Notes under the pieces: model-generated | What the model was told of the DNA's origin: nothing | Databases searched by the model: none | What the model saw: the letters and a program-made list of their open reading frames with translations, nothing else | Source: Nocardioides palaemonis | GTDB taxonomy: Bacteria; Actinomycetota; Actinomycetes; Propionibacteriales; Nocardioidaceae | DNA length: 64,000 nucleotides | Reading direction: 5' to 3' | Assembly (NCBI RefSeq): GCF_018275325.1 | Contig: NZ_JAGVQR010000001.1 | Span: 1,612,001 to 1,676,000 of the forward strand | Translations under genes and position numbers: made by a program | Shown: one piece after another, positions 56,927-64,000 of the stretch | Layout of the letters: each line of letters begins with the position of its first letter | Numbering within the stretch: the first letter of the stretch is position 1

Positions 56927-57724
56927 TTGAACTCACCAAAGGACGATGCCGCTACGCCCAAGTCGATGGTCAAGGTCGTCTACTTCGACGAGCAGTCTGC
57001 GTCCGACTACCTCGACATCACCGCCGGCGGTGCTACGAGTTCCACAAGCCAGGAGATCAAGGAGCGTGCCTCTGACCTCCACGCGAAGGTCGAGTCGAAG
57101 GTGTCCGCACGGCTGTCGTGGCTTCCGTTCGTCGGCGTATCCGGTGAGGCAGGAAGCGGCGTCGACTACAAGAGCGTCGGACAGAGCATCTTGAACCAGA
57201 CGTTGTCGAACACGATCCTTACTGACTACCTGGCCGAGATCGCCAACGACGACCGCGTTCGTCGACTCGACGACTACGTCGTTACCGCACCGGCAGATTC
57301 GATGGCCGCGACCAAGATGTACACGCCCTACATGGTCATCGCGAGAACCGAGGAATTCGGAATCGACCTGGCACGGCTAGATGAGGCACTCGAGCGCGCA
57401 AAGGGCTACTACGAGCTCCTCGCCACGAGCCAGCATGACGGTACCGACCGCTGCGTCCTGCGGTTCAACATCCGGGCGTTCAGGAATAACTACGGCCTTT
57501 CCGACCTGGGCCGGATGCGCCTGGTCTATCACGCCATTCTCGTCGGCAAGACCACGGAGAAAGGCCTGACGATGTCGGGCGAGATGGCGAGCAGCGAAGC
57601 CAGTCCCGGAGATCAGGCTCTGACCGCGCTAGAACTTGTCGACGGCGCACCGGCCGCCTCGAAGGCGGCGGTGGAAGAGCTTGATGTCTACGACGTCGTA
57701 CTTGCTGGAGTCGAGCGTGGCTGA
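56927..57724 (+). CDS. DUF6414-like protein
   Basis: 265 residues. MVKVVYFDEQSASDYLDITA and the following GG fit the start of DUF6414 proteins; then a Lys/Glu-rich helix, a Gly-rich segment (FVGVSGEAGSGVDY), SILNQTLSNTILTDYLAEI and a beta-rich half (YMVIARTEEFGIDLARLDEA, RCVLRFNIRAFRNN). Role unknown. TTG 56927 is preferred (AGAAGG ten bases upstream); GTG 56900 is an alternative. The stop overlaps the AAA+ gene, so the two are translationally coupled and probably work together. Confidence 0.6.
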   Translation: MNSPKDDAATPKSMVKVVYFDEQSASDYLDITAGGATSSTSQEIKERASDLHAKVESKVSARLSWLPFVGVSGEAGSGVDYKSVGQSILNQTLSNTILTDYLAEIANDDRVRRLDDYVVTAPADSMAATKMYTPYMVIARTEEFGIDLARLDEALERAKGYYELLATSQHDGTDRCVLRFNIRAFRNNYGLSDLGRMRLVYHAILVGKTTEKGLTMSGEMASSEASPGDQALTALELVDGAPAASKAAVEELDVYDVVLAGVERG

Positions 57725-58880
57725 CACCGAGGTCAAGATCTACTACGGCCCACCGTCCTGGTTTCACAAGCAGATCGGGACTGATCTTAAGTCAAAGAAC
57801 CTCGTTACCCTGGTTCTCCGGGAGGACGCCCGCCGCCGCGAGTTCCGCGTGGTGGTACCCGAGCAGGAGAGCGAGCCGGTGAAGAAGGTCGCCAGGCCCA
57901 AGCACGTTGTCGCAGGGTCCAGCGACTACGCAAGCCTCAACGAACACGTCATCACCAACTTCGCGCAGCTCGTTCGCTCGATGCGTCCGAAACACCTCTA
58001 TCTGAACAATCCACCGTCTCGGGTTCACGACCAGCTCGAACGAGCTTTCGCGGATACAACGACCGCGCACTACGTATACCCACCGTTTACGACGGAAACT
58101 CTACGAACCTTTAGGGATGAGTTCGGGAATCACTTGGTCGGACAGGAATCAGTGCGCGAGACGCTCCTCGCGGCGATGTACCCGCTCGCCCGGCTCAGTC
58201 GAGGGCGACCGGTCGTACTAATGTTCTACGGTCCTTCGGGCGTCGGGAAGACCCAGACCGCTCAGTTCATCAACGGCCTGCTTGGCGGAGAGCTTCTACG
58301 GAAGCAGTTCTCGATGTTCCATAGCGAGAAGTTCGCCTCATACATGTTCGGGGGGGAGCACGGAGAAGCCTCACTTGCTCGCGATCTTCTCGACCGCGAA
58401 TCAGGCGTCATCCTGATCGATGAGTTTGACAAGGCTAATCCCATCTTCCACAGCGCCTTCTACGAGCTATTCGACACCGGCGAGTTCGTCGATAAGAACT
58501 ACACGGTCCAGGTTGGCCCGGCACTCATCATCTGTACCTCGAACTACTCGTCGAAGGAAGAGATTCGGGACGCGCTGGGCGATGCACTCGCATCACGCTT
58601 CGACGCGCTCATTGAGTTCCAGCACCTCACTTCAAGTGAAGTACTCACAGTCATCGAGCGAACGGTCGATAGCCGTCTCGCGGGCTTAAGCGCCGTTGAG
58701 CAGTTGCACGTCACTCGTGAGCAGTTGCTCGGGTTGCTCGGCCCGCTTGCCGCGAGCAGTCACAACATCCGCGAGCTCGGGAAGACCATCGACAGTGTCA
58801 TCTCCATCCTCCTCGTGAGATCTGCACTCGAAGCAGATACAGACCTCGATCCGCCTACGGCCACAGCGGAAGGTCGGTGA
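57717..58880 (+). CDS. ClpA/B-like AAA+ ATPase
   Basis: 387 residues. An unassigned N-terminal domain (1-130, VKIYYGPPSWFHKQ; KHLYLNNPPSRVHDQLERAF) precedes an AAA+ module: HLVGQESVRETLLAAM, Walker A GPSGVGKT (172-179), Walker B GVILIDEFDKA (230-240), sensor 1 IICTSNYSS, and the Arg finger ALASRFDAL (Arg294), most like the second ATPase domain of ClpA/ClpB. One such domain is present, unlike double-ring Clp proteins. GTG 57717 lies in the upstream stop region with GGAG six bases before it. Predicted to be a remodelling motor for its partner proteins. Confidence 0.8.
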   Translation: MADTEVKIYYGPPSWFHKQIGTDLKSKNLVTLVLREDARRREFRVVVPEQESEPVKKVARPKHVVAGSSDYASLNEHVITNFAQLVRSMRPKHLYLNNPPSRVHDQLERAFADTTTAHYVYPPFTTETLRTFRDEFGNHLVGQESVRETLLAAMYPLARLSRGRPVVLMFYGPSGVGKTQTAQFINGLLGGELLRKQFSMFHSEKFASYMFGGEHGEASLARDLLDRESGVILIDEFDKANPIFHSAFYELFDTGEFVDKNYTVQVGPALIICTSNYSSKEEIRDALGDALASRFDALIEFQHLTSSEVLTVIERTVDSRLAGLSAVEQLHVTREQLLGLLGPLAASSHNIRELGKTIDSVISILLVRSALEADTDLDPPTATAEGR

Positions 58881-59127
58881 CCGCTCCGAGTTCGACGGAG
58901 TGGTAGGGCCACGCTCCGTCCCTAGACCGGTCACGATCACATCACCGCAATGATGCTTGGGCGGGGGCAACACTGGTAGCCGGCCCAACTGCGCGCAACC
59001 GATAGAACGATGGACGGGTCTGCTGCACGAACTGGTGACAGGCTGAGTCTTCTCGAGGCATGCTGGGGTCGCTCGCGCGCGTGTGCGCTCGCTCTAACCG
59101 GCTAGGACCTTGAATTTTCGCGCTGTC
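58881..59127 (+). other. Intergenic region after the AAA+ gene
   Basis: 247 bases between converging genes. I see no gene; small GC hairpins are possible (CGAGTTCGACGG, GTAGGGCCACGC) but no clear terminator. Confidence 0.4.
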
Positions 59128-59744
59128 TCACGACGACCGATCCTCCACGGCAGGTCCGTACTGCTGACGCATCTTGGCCAGGTTTGCCGCACCTTCAGCC
59201 AACTCCTCATCCTTGAGATAATCAGGCTGATTGGTGTAGACGATGTGGTTCGCCGGGTGGATCAGGTCTTTTAACTGCAAGTCGAATGGCAGGATTTCGC
59301 TCCAGCGAGTGCTGAGTGACGAGAGCGCCTCGATAGTCACAGGGTGGGCGCGCTGCTCGGGCACGACGCCGGGGACGGAACCTACGAACTCTGCTACGAG
59401 CTCACGAGTCTCGCCGCCGGGAACACTGAATGGCGCCGTGACGTCCTGAATGTCGTCCTCTTTCGGATCCACGCGCGTGCGTGTCCATTCCCATGCCATT
59501 AACTCGCCGCCTTCGGCGAAGCGCAGGCGCAGACTAACCACCACGAGCGTAGCCGCGCCTGTGTTGTGGAGTACAAGCGGCAGCGGATTGCGGAGCGATC
59601 GCGAGCAACGTACGCCGCCCAAGTTGTTGGTTCATACGTTTGCAGCCGTCCCGGCCGCGCGTGCAGCCACCAGAAGGAAAGCACGGTGAACAGCAGCGCC
59701 ATCATGGAGATGGCGACCGCGGCGTACGACATGGCGTCCATCAT
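59128..59744 (-). pseudogene. Membrane-anchored protein with a frameshift
   Basis: The first frame (start ATG 59744) gives a membrane segment, MDAMSYAAVAISMMALLFTV followed by LSFWWLHARPGRLQTYEPTT, and runs on to RDRSAIR. At about 59580-59585 the frame must shift by one base to continue with LPLVLHNTGAATLVVVSLRL and RFAEGGELMAWEWTRTRVDP, a beta-sandwich-like domain ending at TGA 59128. Together they resemble single-span proteins with an extracytoplasmic or cytoplasmic Ig-like domain. A one-base deletion or sequencing error near 59580 explains it. Likely inactive if real. Confidence 0.55.
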
Positions 59745-59909
59745 GACGGGCAAGTAGCGGGTCAGGAAGGAGTCGTGTGGTGCGTCCTTGCGCCGCATTC
59801 GAGCATCCACTCGGTTCCCGCCAGAATTAAGGTCGTGCGATAGCGCTAGAGCACGCACTGGGGGGCTCCACCGCACCAACTTGTGTGGCCCGGGTGAGTC
59901 GAGTCTTCG

Positions 59910-60527
59910 CTAGTGGCGCCAATGCACCGTCTCGTCAACAGCAGCTACGAACATGACGCTTCCTACGAAGTATCCGAACGCGAGGTCGAGGCCGCTAGGC
60001 ATCAACAGCCACCCAAAGGCGACGCAGCCCGCAGCCGTGCCCCAGCGTAAGTTGAACCTGAACTTGCGGGTTGCGTGAGCGGTAAGAGTGGCGTAAAGGA
60101 GTGTTTGAATCACAACAGGGAACAACATCGCCGCGCCGTGAAAGTTGCGAAAAGCGTTGGAGTTCCTAAAGCAATTCAGTGTTGCCGACTCGGTTCCCCC
60201 GCATGCTTGCCACTTTTCGCCCAGTTCCGGCAGCAACAATTTCGCCATGATCATCGACAGCGAGATGAACGACACGAGCAGGAGTAGGGCTCTCGCGGTC
60301 ATCCCGACGATGGTCTGCTGCGAGGGTTGAGGAGCCCAGTGTCTGCAGGAGCGTCGCACGGCGATCAGCATCATCAGAATGGCGACGAAGACGCCCCACT
60401 CCCAAAGTCGCACTTCAGGTGAGCCCGCTACTAGCCAGAGAGAGATCGCGAGAGAGAAGCCCAGCAACCCTCCGATCGCATCGACTAAGAATTCGGGGGC
60501 TTCAGAAGAGCTCGCTTGATTCGGCAC
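59910..60527 (-). CDS. Multi-span membrane protein, unknown
   Basis: 205 residues with about six membrane segments (FLVDAIGGLLGFSLAISLWL, WEWGVFVAILMMLIAV, ALLLLVSFISLSMIMAKLLL, GAAMLFPVVIQTLLYATL, GTAAGCVAFGWLLM, LAFGYFVGSVMFVAAV). Two cysteines sit in an outside loop (WQACGGTESATLNCFRNSN). No homologue recognised. Transcribed against the AAA+ gene. Membrane proteins beside a nuclease-ATPase set are common in defence loci, but no functional link is shown. Confidence 0.6.
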   Translation of the reverse strand: MPNQASSSEAPEFLVDAIGGLLGFSLAISLWLVAGSPEVRLWEWGVFVAILMMLIAVRRSCRHWAPQPSQQTIVGMTARALLLLVSFISLSMIMAKLLLPELGEKWQACGGTESATLNCFRNSNAFRNFHGAAMLFPVVIQTLLYATLTAHATRKFRFNLRWGTAAGCVAFGWLLMPSGLDLAFGYFVGSVMFVAAVDETVHWRH

Positions 60528-60709
60528 GTGAGGAGGCTAGACGCAGAGGCGGTCGGCCTGACGCCCCGTCTCGAGGCGATGGGCGGGAGCTGGTGCGCCC
60601 GACAGCACCTACCTCCGACCGCGCAAGTTCCGGCGCGTCACTCCGCCGCGTGCCGGGGACATCCGGATCTGGCACCCCTCTGTGTCAAGACGCAGCAGGG
60701 AGTGGAGTC

Positions 60710-61888
60710 CTAGGGTGTTGTCTGGCGGGTCCGGGAAGTGGCTTGTCCGAAGAGTTTGGTGTGGGGCTGTGAGCCGGCCGCGCTGGGGTCAGAGTCGTTG
60801 CCCCGTTGCCCTCCCGGGCCTGTCCTCGTTGTTGTGCTCGTTGGCGCCTTGGTGGTGCGGACGGCGTCGTTGAGCATGGTCTGGTAGACGATGTCGGACA
60901 GTCGGCGCTTCACGCACCGCATGGCTTCCATGGGTGCCTTCCCGGCGGCCTTCTTGCGGTCGTAGTAGGCGCGGCCCTCGGTGGGGTTGCGCAGCTGCAC
61001 GCGGGCCATGGTGTGCAGCACCCGGTTGATCTGCCGGTTGCCTTTCCTGGACAGCCGGTGGCGGGTCTGGTCACCGGAGGATGCATCCAGGGGTGCGGTT
61101 CCGTTCCAGGACGCGAAGTGGGACTTGCTGGGGAAGCGGGTGATGTCGCCGACCTCGACCAGCAGCCGAGCGGCGCCGGTGGGTCCGATGCCGTGCAGGT
61201 CCAGCAGCGTGGTGCCGGTCGCGCGGACAAGGTCGGTGAGCTCCTTGTTCGCCTCCTTCTTGCGGGCGTAGATCCGCTCGAGGTCCGTGACGAGCTCGGC
61301 GGCCACTCGGCGTCGGGTCTTGCCGACGACTCCGCGGGGCCTGATCTTGGCGAGCAGCGCCTTGGCCTGGGCCGCGGACAGGTTCTTCTTCGCGCCACCC
61401 GGGATGAGCTCGAGCAGCAGCTTGTGCAGCTGGGAGGTCTTGCGGGTGTGCTCCTCGCCGAGCGAGCGCCGTCGGTCGACCAGGAGTCGCAGCACCGCGA
61501 GTTGCTCGTCGTTGACGACCGGACGCAGGCCGGTCATCCGGGTGCCGACGAGCGCGATGGAGTGGGCGTCGGTGGCGTCGGTCTTGCGTCCTTGACCGGT
61601 AGCGAAGACCCGGGCTCGTGCTGACAGCTTCGGTGGCACGTCGACGACTTCCTCGCCCGCGGCGAGGAGTCTTATCGCGACGTGATGGCCGATCCCGGAG
61701 CATCCCTCGATGGCCCAGACCCGGTCGGGGAACTGGCTGACATAGCGCCTCATCTCGGCGAACCCCGCCGAGTCGGTGCCGTAGCGGCCGCCACCGATGA
61801 CGGTCTCGTCGGCGGTCATCACCTCGATCGTGACCGACCGTTTGTGTGGGTCCATCCCGATCACCACACGACTGCTCTCGTTGTTCAT
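60710..61888 (-). CDS. IS110 family transposase (DEDD recombinase)
   Basis: 392 residues. RuvC-like N-terminal half with the DEDD residues Asp13 (VVIGMDPHKRS), Glu61 (AIEGCSGIGHH), Asp104 and Asp107 (GRKTDATDAH), a coiled-coil middle, and the Transposase_20 half (LLDLHGIGPTGAARLLVEVG, FASWNGTAPLDASSGDQTRH with the catalytic serine, RLSRKGNRQINRVLH). ATG 61888 has GGAGGAG upstream; the longer reading frame to 62023 is not needed. It appears intact, so the element may be active. The last residues may be encoded by flanking DNA. Confidence 0.88.
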   Translation of the reverse strand: MNNESSRVVIGMDPHKRSVTIEVMTADETVIGGGRYGTDSAGFAEMRRYVSQFPDRVWAIEGCSGIGHHVAIRLLAAGEEVVDVPPKLSARARVFATGQGRKTDATDAHSIALVGTRMTGLRPVVNDEQLAVLRLLVDRRRSLGEEHTRKTSQLHKLLLELIPGGAKKNLSAAQAKALLAKIRPRGVVGKTRRRVAAELVTDLERIYARKKEANKELTDLVRATGTTLLDLHGIGPTGAARLLVEVGDITRFPSKSHFASWNGTAPLDASSGDQTRHRLSRKGNRQINRVLHTMARVQLRNPTEGRAYYDRKKAAGKAPMEAMRCVKRRLSDIVYQTMLNDAVRTTKAPTSTTTRTGPGGQRGNDSDPSAAGSQPHTKLFGQATSRTRQTTP

Positions 61889-62090
61889 CAGCTCCTCCGA
61901 TGCTCGAACCTGTTCGGTTGTCGAGCCGGGAGGGCAACGCTGCTTCGAGCTGGGCAATCCCCTCTTGAGCCTCTCCTGGCCCTGGCGACGCCCGGGACCG
62001 CGCAGGCCAATGGAGAGCCACACGACCAGCGTGCGCAGCCGAAAATGAGAGCGACGACCCGGGCGCCTGGACCGAGCCTCGCCAGACCCG
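61889..62090 (-). ncRNA. Candidate bridge RNA region of the IS110 element
   Basis: Recent work on IS110 elements found a structured RNA encoded in the noncoding end before the recombinase that specifies target and donor. The 200 bases preceding ATG 61888 on the minus strand are the place to look. I see no proof beyond position. Confidence 0.3.
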
Positions 62091-62166
62091 GTCCTGGGGT
62101 CAATGGAACAAGCAGCCCCGATGCGGGCGCTCTTGCCGTCTCGGGGACCGTCAGCATGGCACGGTG

Positions 62167-62547
62167 ATGGACATGAGCGTTGAGCAGGAAGTGCTCGCGG
62201 CGGCTGAATCGCGAGCAGCGGCTCTAGCGGTGGGCGATGCCGAACAACTCGGTGATCTCTTGCACGTGGCCTTCAGGTGGACCGCGCACATCGGCGACAC
62301 CTACGACCGCGCCGAGTACATCCGCCGAAACACCGAGGGGCACACGGTCTGGCGATCACAGACCTTGGTCAATCCTGAGGTCGTCGTCGTCGGCGAGACC
62401 GCTGTGCTGTACGCCGAAGTGCACGACGTGGTGCAGTCGGACGGAGATGCGTCGGAGACATTCCGGATGCCGATGACCCAGGTCTGGGTCCGTTCAGATA
62501 GCAGTTGGAAGTGCCTGGCCGGTCACGCGGGGCCGCGGCTGACCTGA
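62167..62547 (+). CDS. NTF2-like (SnoaL/DUF4440) protein
   Basis: 126 residues. VEQEVLAAAESRAAALAVGD, LLHVAFRWTAHIGDTYDRAE, and strand pattern VVVVGETAVLYAEVHDVVQS with MPMTQVWVRSDSSWKCLAGH fit the NTF2-like cone fold of DUF4440/SnoaL proteins. Ligand unknown. ATG 62167 or 62173; GTG 62164 also in frame. Confidence 0.75.
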   Translation: MDMSVEQEVLAAAESRAAALAVGDAEQLGDLLHVAFRWTAHIGDTYDRAEYIRRNTEGHTVWRSQTLVNPEVVVVGETAVLYAEVHDVVQSDGDASETFRMPMTQVWVRSDSSWKCLAGHAGPRLT

Positions 62548-62871
62548 CGTCCGCACATGCCGCGATGAGTGCGGCATTCCGCCGCGTATGTGCCTTCGGT
62601 ACGCGCCGACGACCGACCTCGTGCAGGACTTCGAGCAGGTGGCGCGGCCGGTGAGGTTCCGTCGGGTGGCCGGGAAAGCGCTTGTCGGCGACGCTGGTCG
62701 TCCTCGAAGGGGCGGAAGGCGTCACGGTGTACACGCGGCCGGGCCGACTCGCCACCTTCGTGCCGAGGGAAGAGCCCGGAGGCCTGCCGACGGGGATCAA
62801 GGGTCACCGGCTCCCGCGCCCCGCGGACGAGACCGCGGGAGCCGTCAGGCACCCGTCCCTACGCTGGCAGC
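62548..62871 (+). other. Intergenic region before msrB
   Basis: 324 bases. A frame opening at 62588 begins MCLRYAPTTDLVQDFE, reminiscent of the M-C-x-R-Y start of SRAP peptidases, but soon becomes a GC-bias Arg-rich read-through, so at most a remnant. A TACGCT -10 lies at its end before msrB. Confidence 0.4.
62860..62865 (+). promoter_or_regulatory. -10 element TACGCT before msrB
   Basis: TACGCT plus six bases reaches ATG 62872, a leaderless layout. Confidence 0.45.
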
Positions 62872-63294
62872 ATGTTCCGCCGCGCGCGCCCTGAGCCCGA
62901 GGTCGTCCGCTCCGACCAGGAGTGGCGCGAGCAGTTGACGCCGGAGGCCTACCGCGTGCTGCGTCGGGCCGGCACGGAGCGGGCCGGGACGAGTGCGTAC
63001 GAGCACCCTCCTGCCGACGGCAACGGTGTCTACCGGTGCGCGGGCTGCGGTGCAGAGCTGTTCCGTGCGGGCGACCAGTACGACTCGGGGTCGGGGTGGC
63101 CGAGCTTCACCTCACCCGCGGTGGCGGGCAGCGTCACGACGAGGACCGACTTCAGGCTCGTCGTGCCCCGGCGCGAGGTCTTCTGCGCGCGGTGCGGCGG
63201 GCACCTCGGCCACGTCTTCGGCGACGGTCCGGCGCCGACCGGCCGGCGCTACTGCATCAACGGCGCCGCACTCGATCTCGACGACGCCGACTGA
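62872..63294 (+). CDS. msrB: Peptide-methionine (R)-S-oxide reductase
   Basis: 140 residues. YRVLRRAGTERAGTSAYEHP, zinc-binding C-x-x-C pairs YRCAGCGAELF and VFCARCGGHLGHVFGDGP, and the catalytic RYCINGAALDL. It repairs methionine R-sulfoxide with thioredoxin. The start is fixed by TACGCT six bases upstream and by homologue length. Confidence 0.92.
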   Translation: MFRRARPEPEVVRSDQEWREQLTPEAYRVLRRAGTERAGTSAYEHPPADGNGVYRCAGCGAELFRAGDQYDSGSGWPSFTSPAVAGSVTTRTDFRLVVPRREVFCARCGGHLGHVFGDGPAPTGRRYCINGAALDLDDAD

Positions 63295-63318
63295 CAGCCG
63301 CGAGTACGGTGCGGCGGG

Positions 63319-63792
63319 TCAGCCGCGCGTCAGGATGGTCTCGAGCTCGGCCAGCGCACGATCGGCGTAGCCCTTCCACATGCGACCGAGGACGCTGGTG
63401 GTCAGGCGGGCCGGGGAGGTCCTCGGGTGGAAGGTCCAGGCCCAGCCGACGCGCGCACCGCCGTCGGCGGGCGTGACCGTCCAGGCTCCGTCGATGGTGT
63501 GGACGAAGCGTCGGAGCGGCCCTTCGATCTCATCGAGCCGGTAGGCGAAGCTGCGCGGCCGCTCGACGTCGGTCATGGTCTCGCGCAGCCGACCACCGTC
63601 GGCGAGCACGATCATGCGTGTCTGTCCGACGGCACCCCAGTCGTCGGGCTGATCGGTCACGTCGGCGACGGCGGGGAAGGCCGCAAAGCGACGGTTGAAC
63701 ACCTCGGTGAGCCGTGCGCCCATGAGCCGGTCGAAGGCGACCTCGGGTTCGACCGCAACGACGCGGGAGGCCTCGACCCGGTGACCGGACAT
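63319..63792 (-). CDS. SRPBCC (polyketide cyclase-like) family protein
   Basis: 157 residues. Helix-grip fold: HRVEASRVVAVEPEVAFDRL, GAVGQTRMIVLADGGRLRET, IEGPLRRFVHTIDGAWTVTP, GWAWTFHPRTSPA and a C-terminal amphipathic helix GYADRALAELETILTRG. Binds hydrophobic ligands in this superfamily; role unknown. ATG 63792 is supported by TAGCCT seven bases upstream on the minus strand (63800-63805). Confidence 0.78.
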   Translation of the reverse strand: MSGHRVEASRVVAVEPEVAFDRLMGARLTEVFNRRFAAFPAVADVTDQPDDWGAVGQTRMIVLADGGRLRETMTDVERPRSFAYRLDEIEGPLRRFVHTIDGAWTVTPADGGARVGWAWTFHPRTSPARLTTSVLGRMWKGYADRALAELETILTRG

Positions 63793-63892
63793 GCTGCTCA
63801 GGCTACGCGGGCTCGAGGCGCGACGCATCGGATCCCGGCCGGCGATCCGCCGCCCGGGCGCCGCGGATCACCCGCGGCGCCGGGGGAGCGGG

Positions 63893-64000
63893 TCACGCAG
63901 CAGTCTGCAGCGCCTTCACCTCGTCGCGGGCCGCGACGACGGCGGCCTGCTGGCGTACGACGACCTCGCGGAAGCCGGCGCTGAGGTCGAGCTTGAGGGC
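63893..64000 (-). CDS. C-terminal end of an unidentified protein
   Basis: The last 35 codons of a gene running off the right edge, ending at TGA (63893-63895 on the complement). Reads helical, SAGFREVVVRQQAAVVAARD then EVKALQTAA. Too short to identify. Confidence 0.5.
   Translation of the reverse strand, partial: ALKLDLSAGFREVVVRQQAAVVAARDEVKALQTAA

Larger units (their letters stand above)
60710..62090 (-). mobile_element. IS110-family insertion sequence, approximate extent
   Basis: Contains the transposase gene and about 200 bases of noncoding DNA upstream of it. GTCTGGCG (60720-60727) and its complement at 62080-62087 are weak end candidates; boundaries are uncertain because this family has no clear terminal inverted repeats or target duplications. 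Confidence 0.55.

Noticed and set aside
60806..61624. Plus-strand frame across the IS110 transposase
   Set aside because: It mirrors the transposase gene and has no family features; the minus-strand DEDD protein explains the region.
61889..62023. N-terminal extension of the transposase
   Set aside because: The extra 45 residues precede a good ribosome-binding site and ATG, and are not conserved-looking; the region is more likely noncoding.
60720..62087. Definite terminal inverted repeats of the IS element
   Set aside because: Only eight bases match (GTCTGGCG) and the left copy lies inside the coding region; too short to be decisive.
62369..62800. Minus-strand gene between the NTF2-like gene and msrB
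   Set aside because: Overlaps two better-supported regions, composition is Arg/Pro-biased, no start signal.

Overview
The window is chromosomal DNA from a very GC-rich actinobacterium. Gene order (thrS, HIT, pgsA, pdxST, yebC, ruvCAB, yajC, apt, relA, hisS, aspS, rarA, alaS, ruvX, mltG, aroE, aroCKB, aroQ, efp, nusB), abundant GTG starts, TANNNT promoters placed for leaderless mRNAs and 36-bp intergenic palindromes fit Nocardioidaceae, most likely a Nocardioides-like organism. The genus is inferred from style and synteny, not from a database match.

Region by region. 1-13 kb: the end of thrS, a MalY-type lyase, an F420-type oxidoreductase, then HIT, IMPase-like and pgsA (inositol phospholipid), pdxST (PLP synthase), yebC, ruvCAB behind a LexA box, yajC, apt and relA. 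SecD and secF, which separate yajC from apt in Mycobacterium and Streptomyces, are absent. 13-18 kb: DUF349 protein, MBL hydrolase, hisS, aspS. 18-28 kb: a five-gene Dpp/Opp peptide ABC transporter, rarA and a second, paralogous peptide-binding lipoprotein. 28-34 kb: two small membrane-type proteins, alaS, ruvX, mltG. 33.6-39.2 kb: shikimate cluster aroE, prepilin peptidase, aroC, aroK, aroB, DUF402, aroQ, nearly all overlapping. 39-53.6 kb: efp, nusB and many single-gene metabolic or regulatory units (PhzF, CBS, aminoglycoside-phosphotransferase-like, DUF1206, TetR, LigB-type DNA ligase, PaiB-like, aldo/keto reductase, aldehyde dehydrogenase, SDR).

From about 53.6 to 62.1 kb the character changes: repeats, a DUF222/HNH gene behind a LexA-like box, then visibly less GC-biased DNA. 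This holds a GIY-YIG-like nuclease gene bracketed by 30-bp direct repeats, a DUF6414-like gene overlapping a ClpA/B-like AAA+ ATPase gene, a frameshifted membrane-anchored gene, a multi-span membrane protein and an IS110-family element. This accessory island is the best candidate for an undescribed system, possibly anti-phage defence. The right end returns to ordinary genes (NTF2-like, msrB, SRPBCC, a truncated gene).

Three repeat classes cross the window: a 36-bp REP family with conserved ends and variable palindromic cores (six copies, three forming gene termini in frame); two arrays of the 11-bp palindrome GCCGA(G/C)TCGGC; and the 30-bp direct repeat pair in the island.
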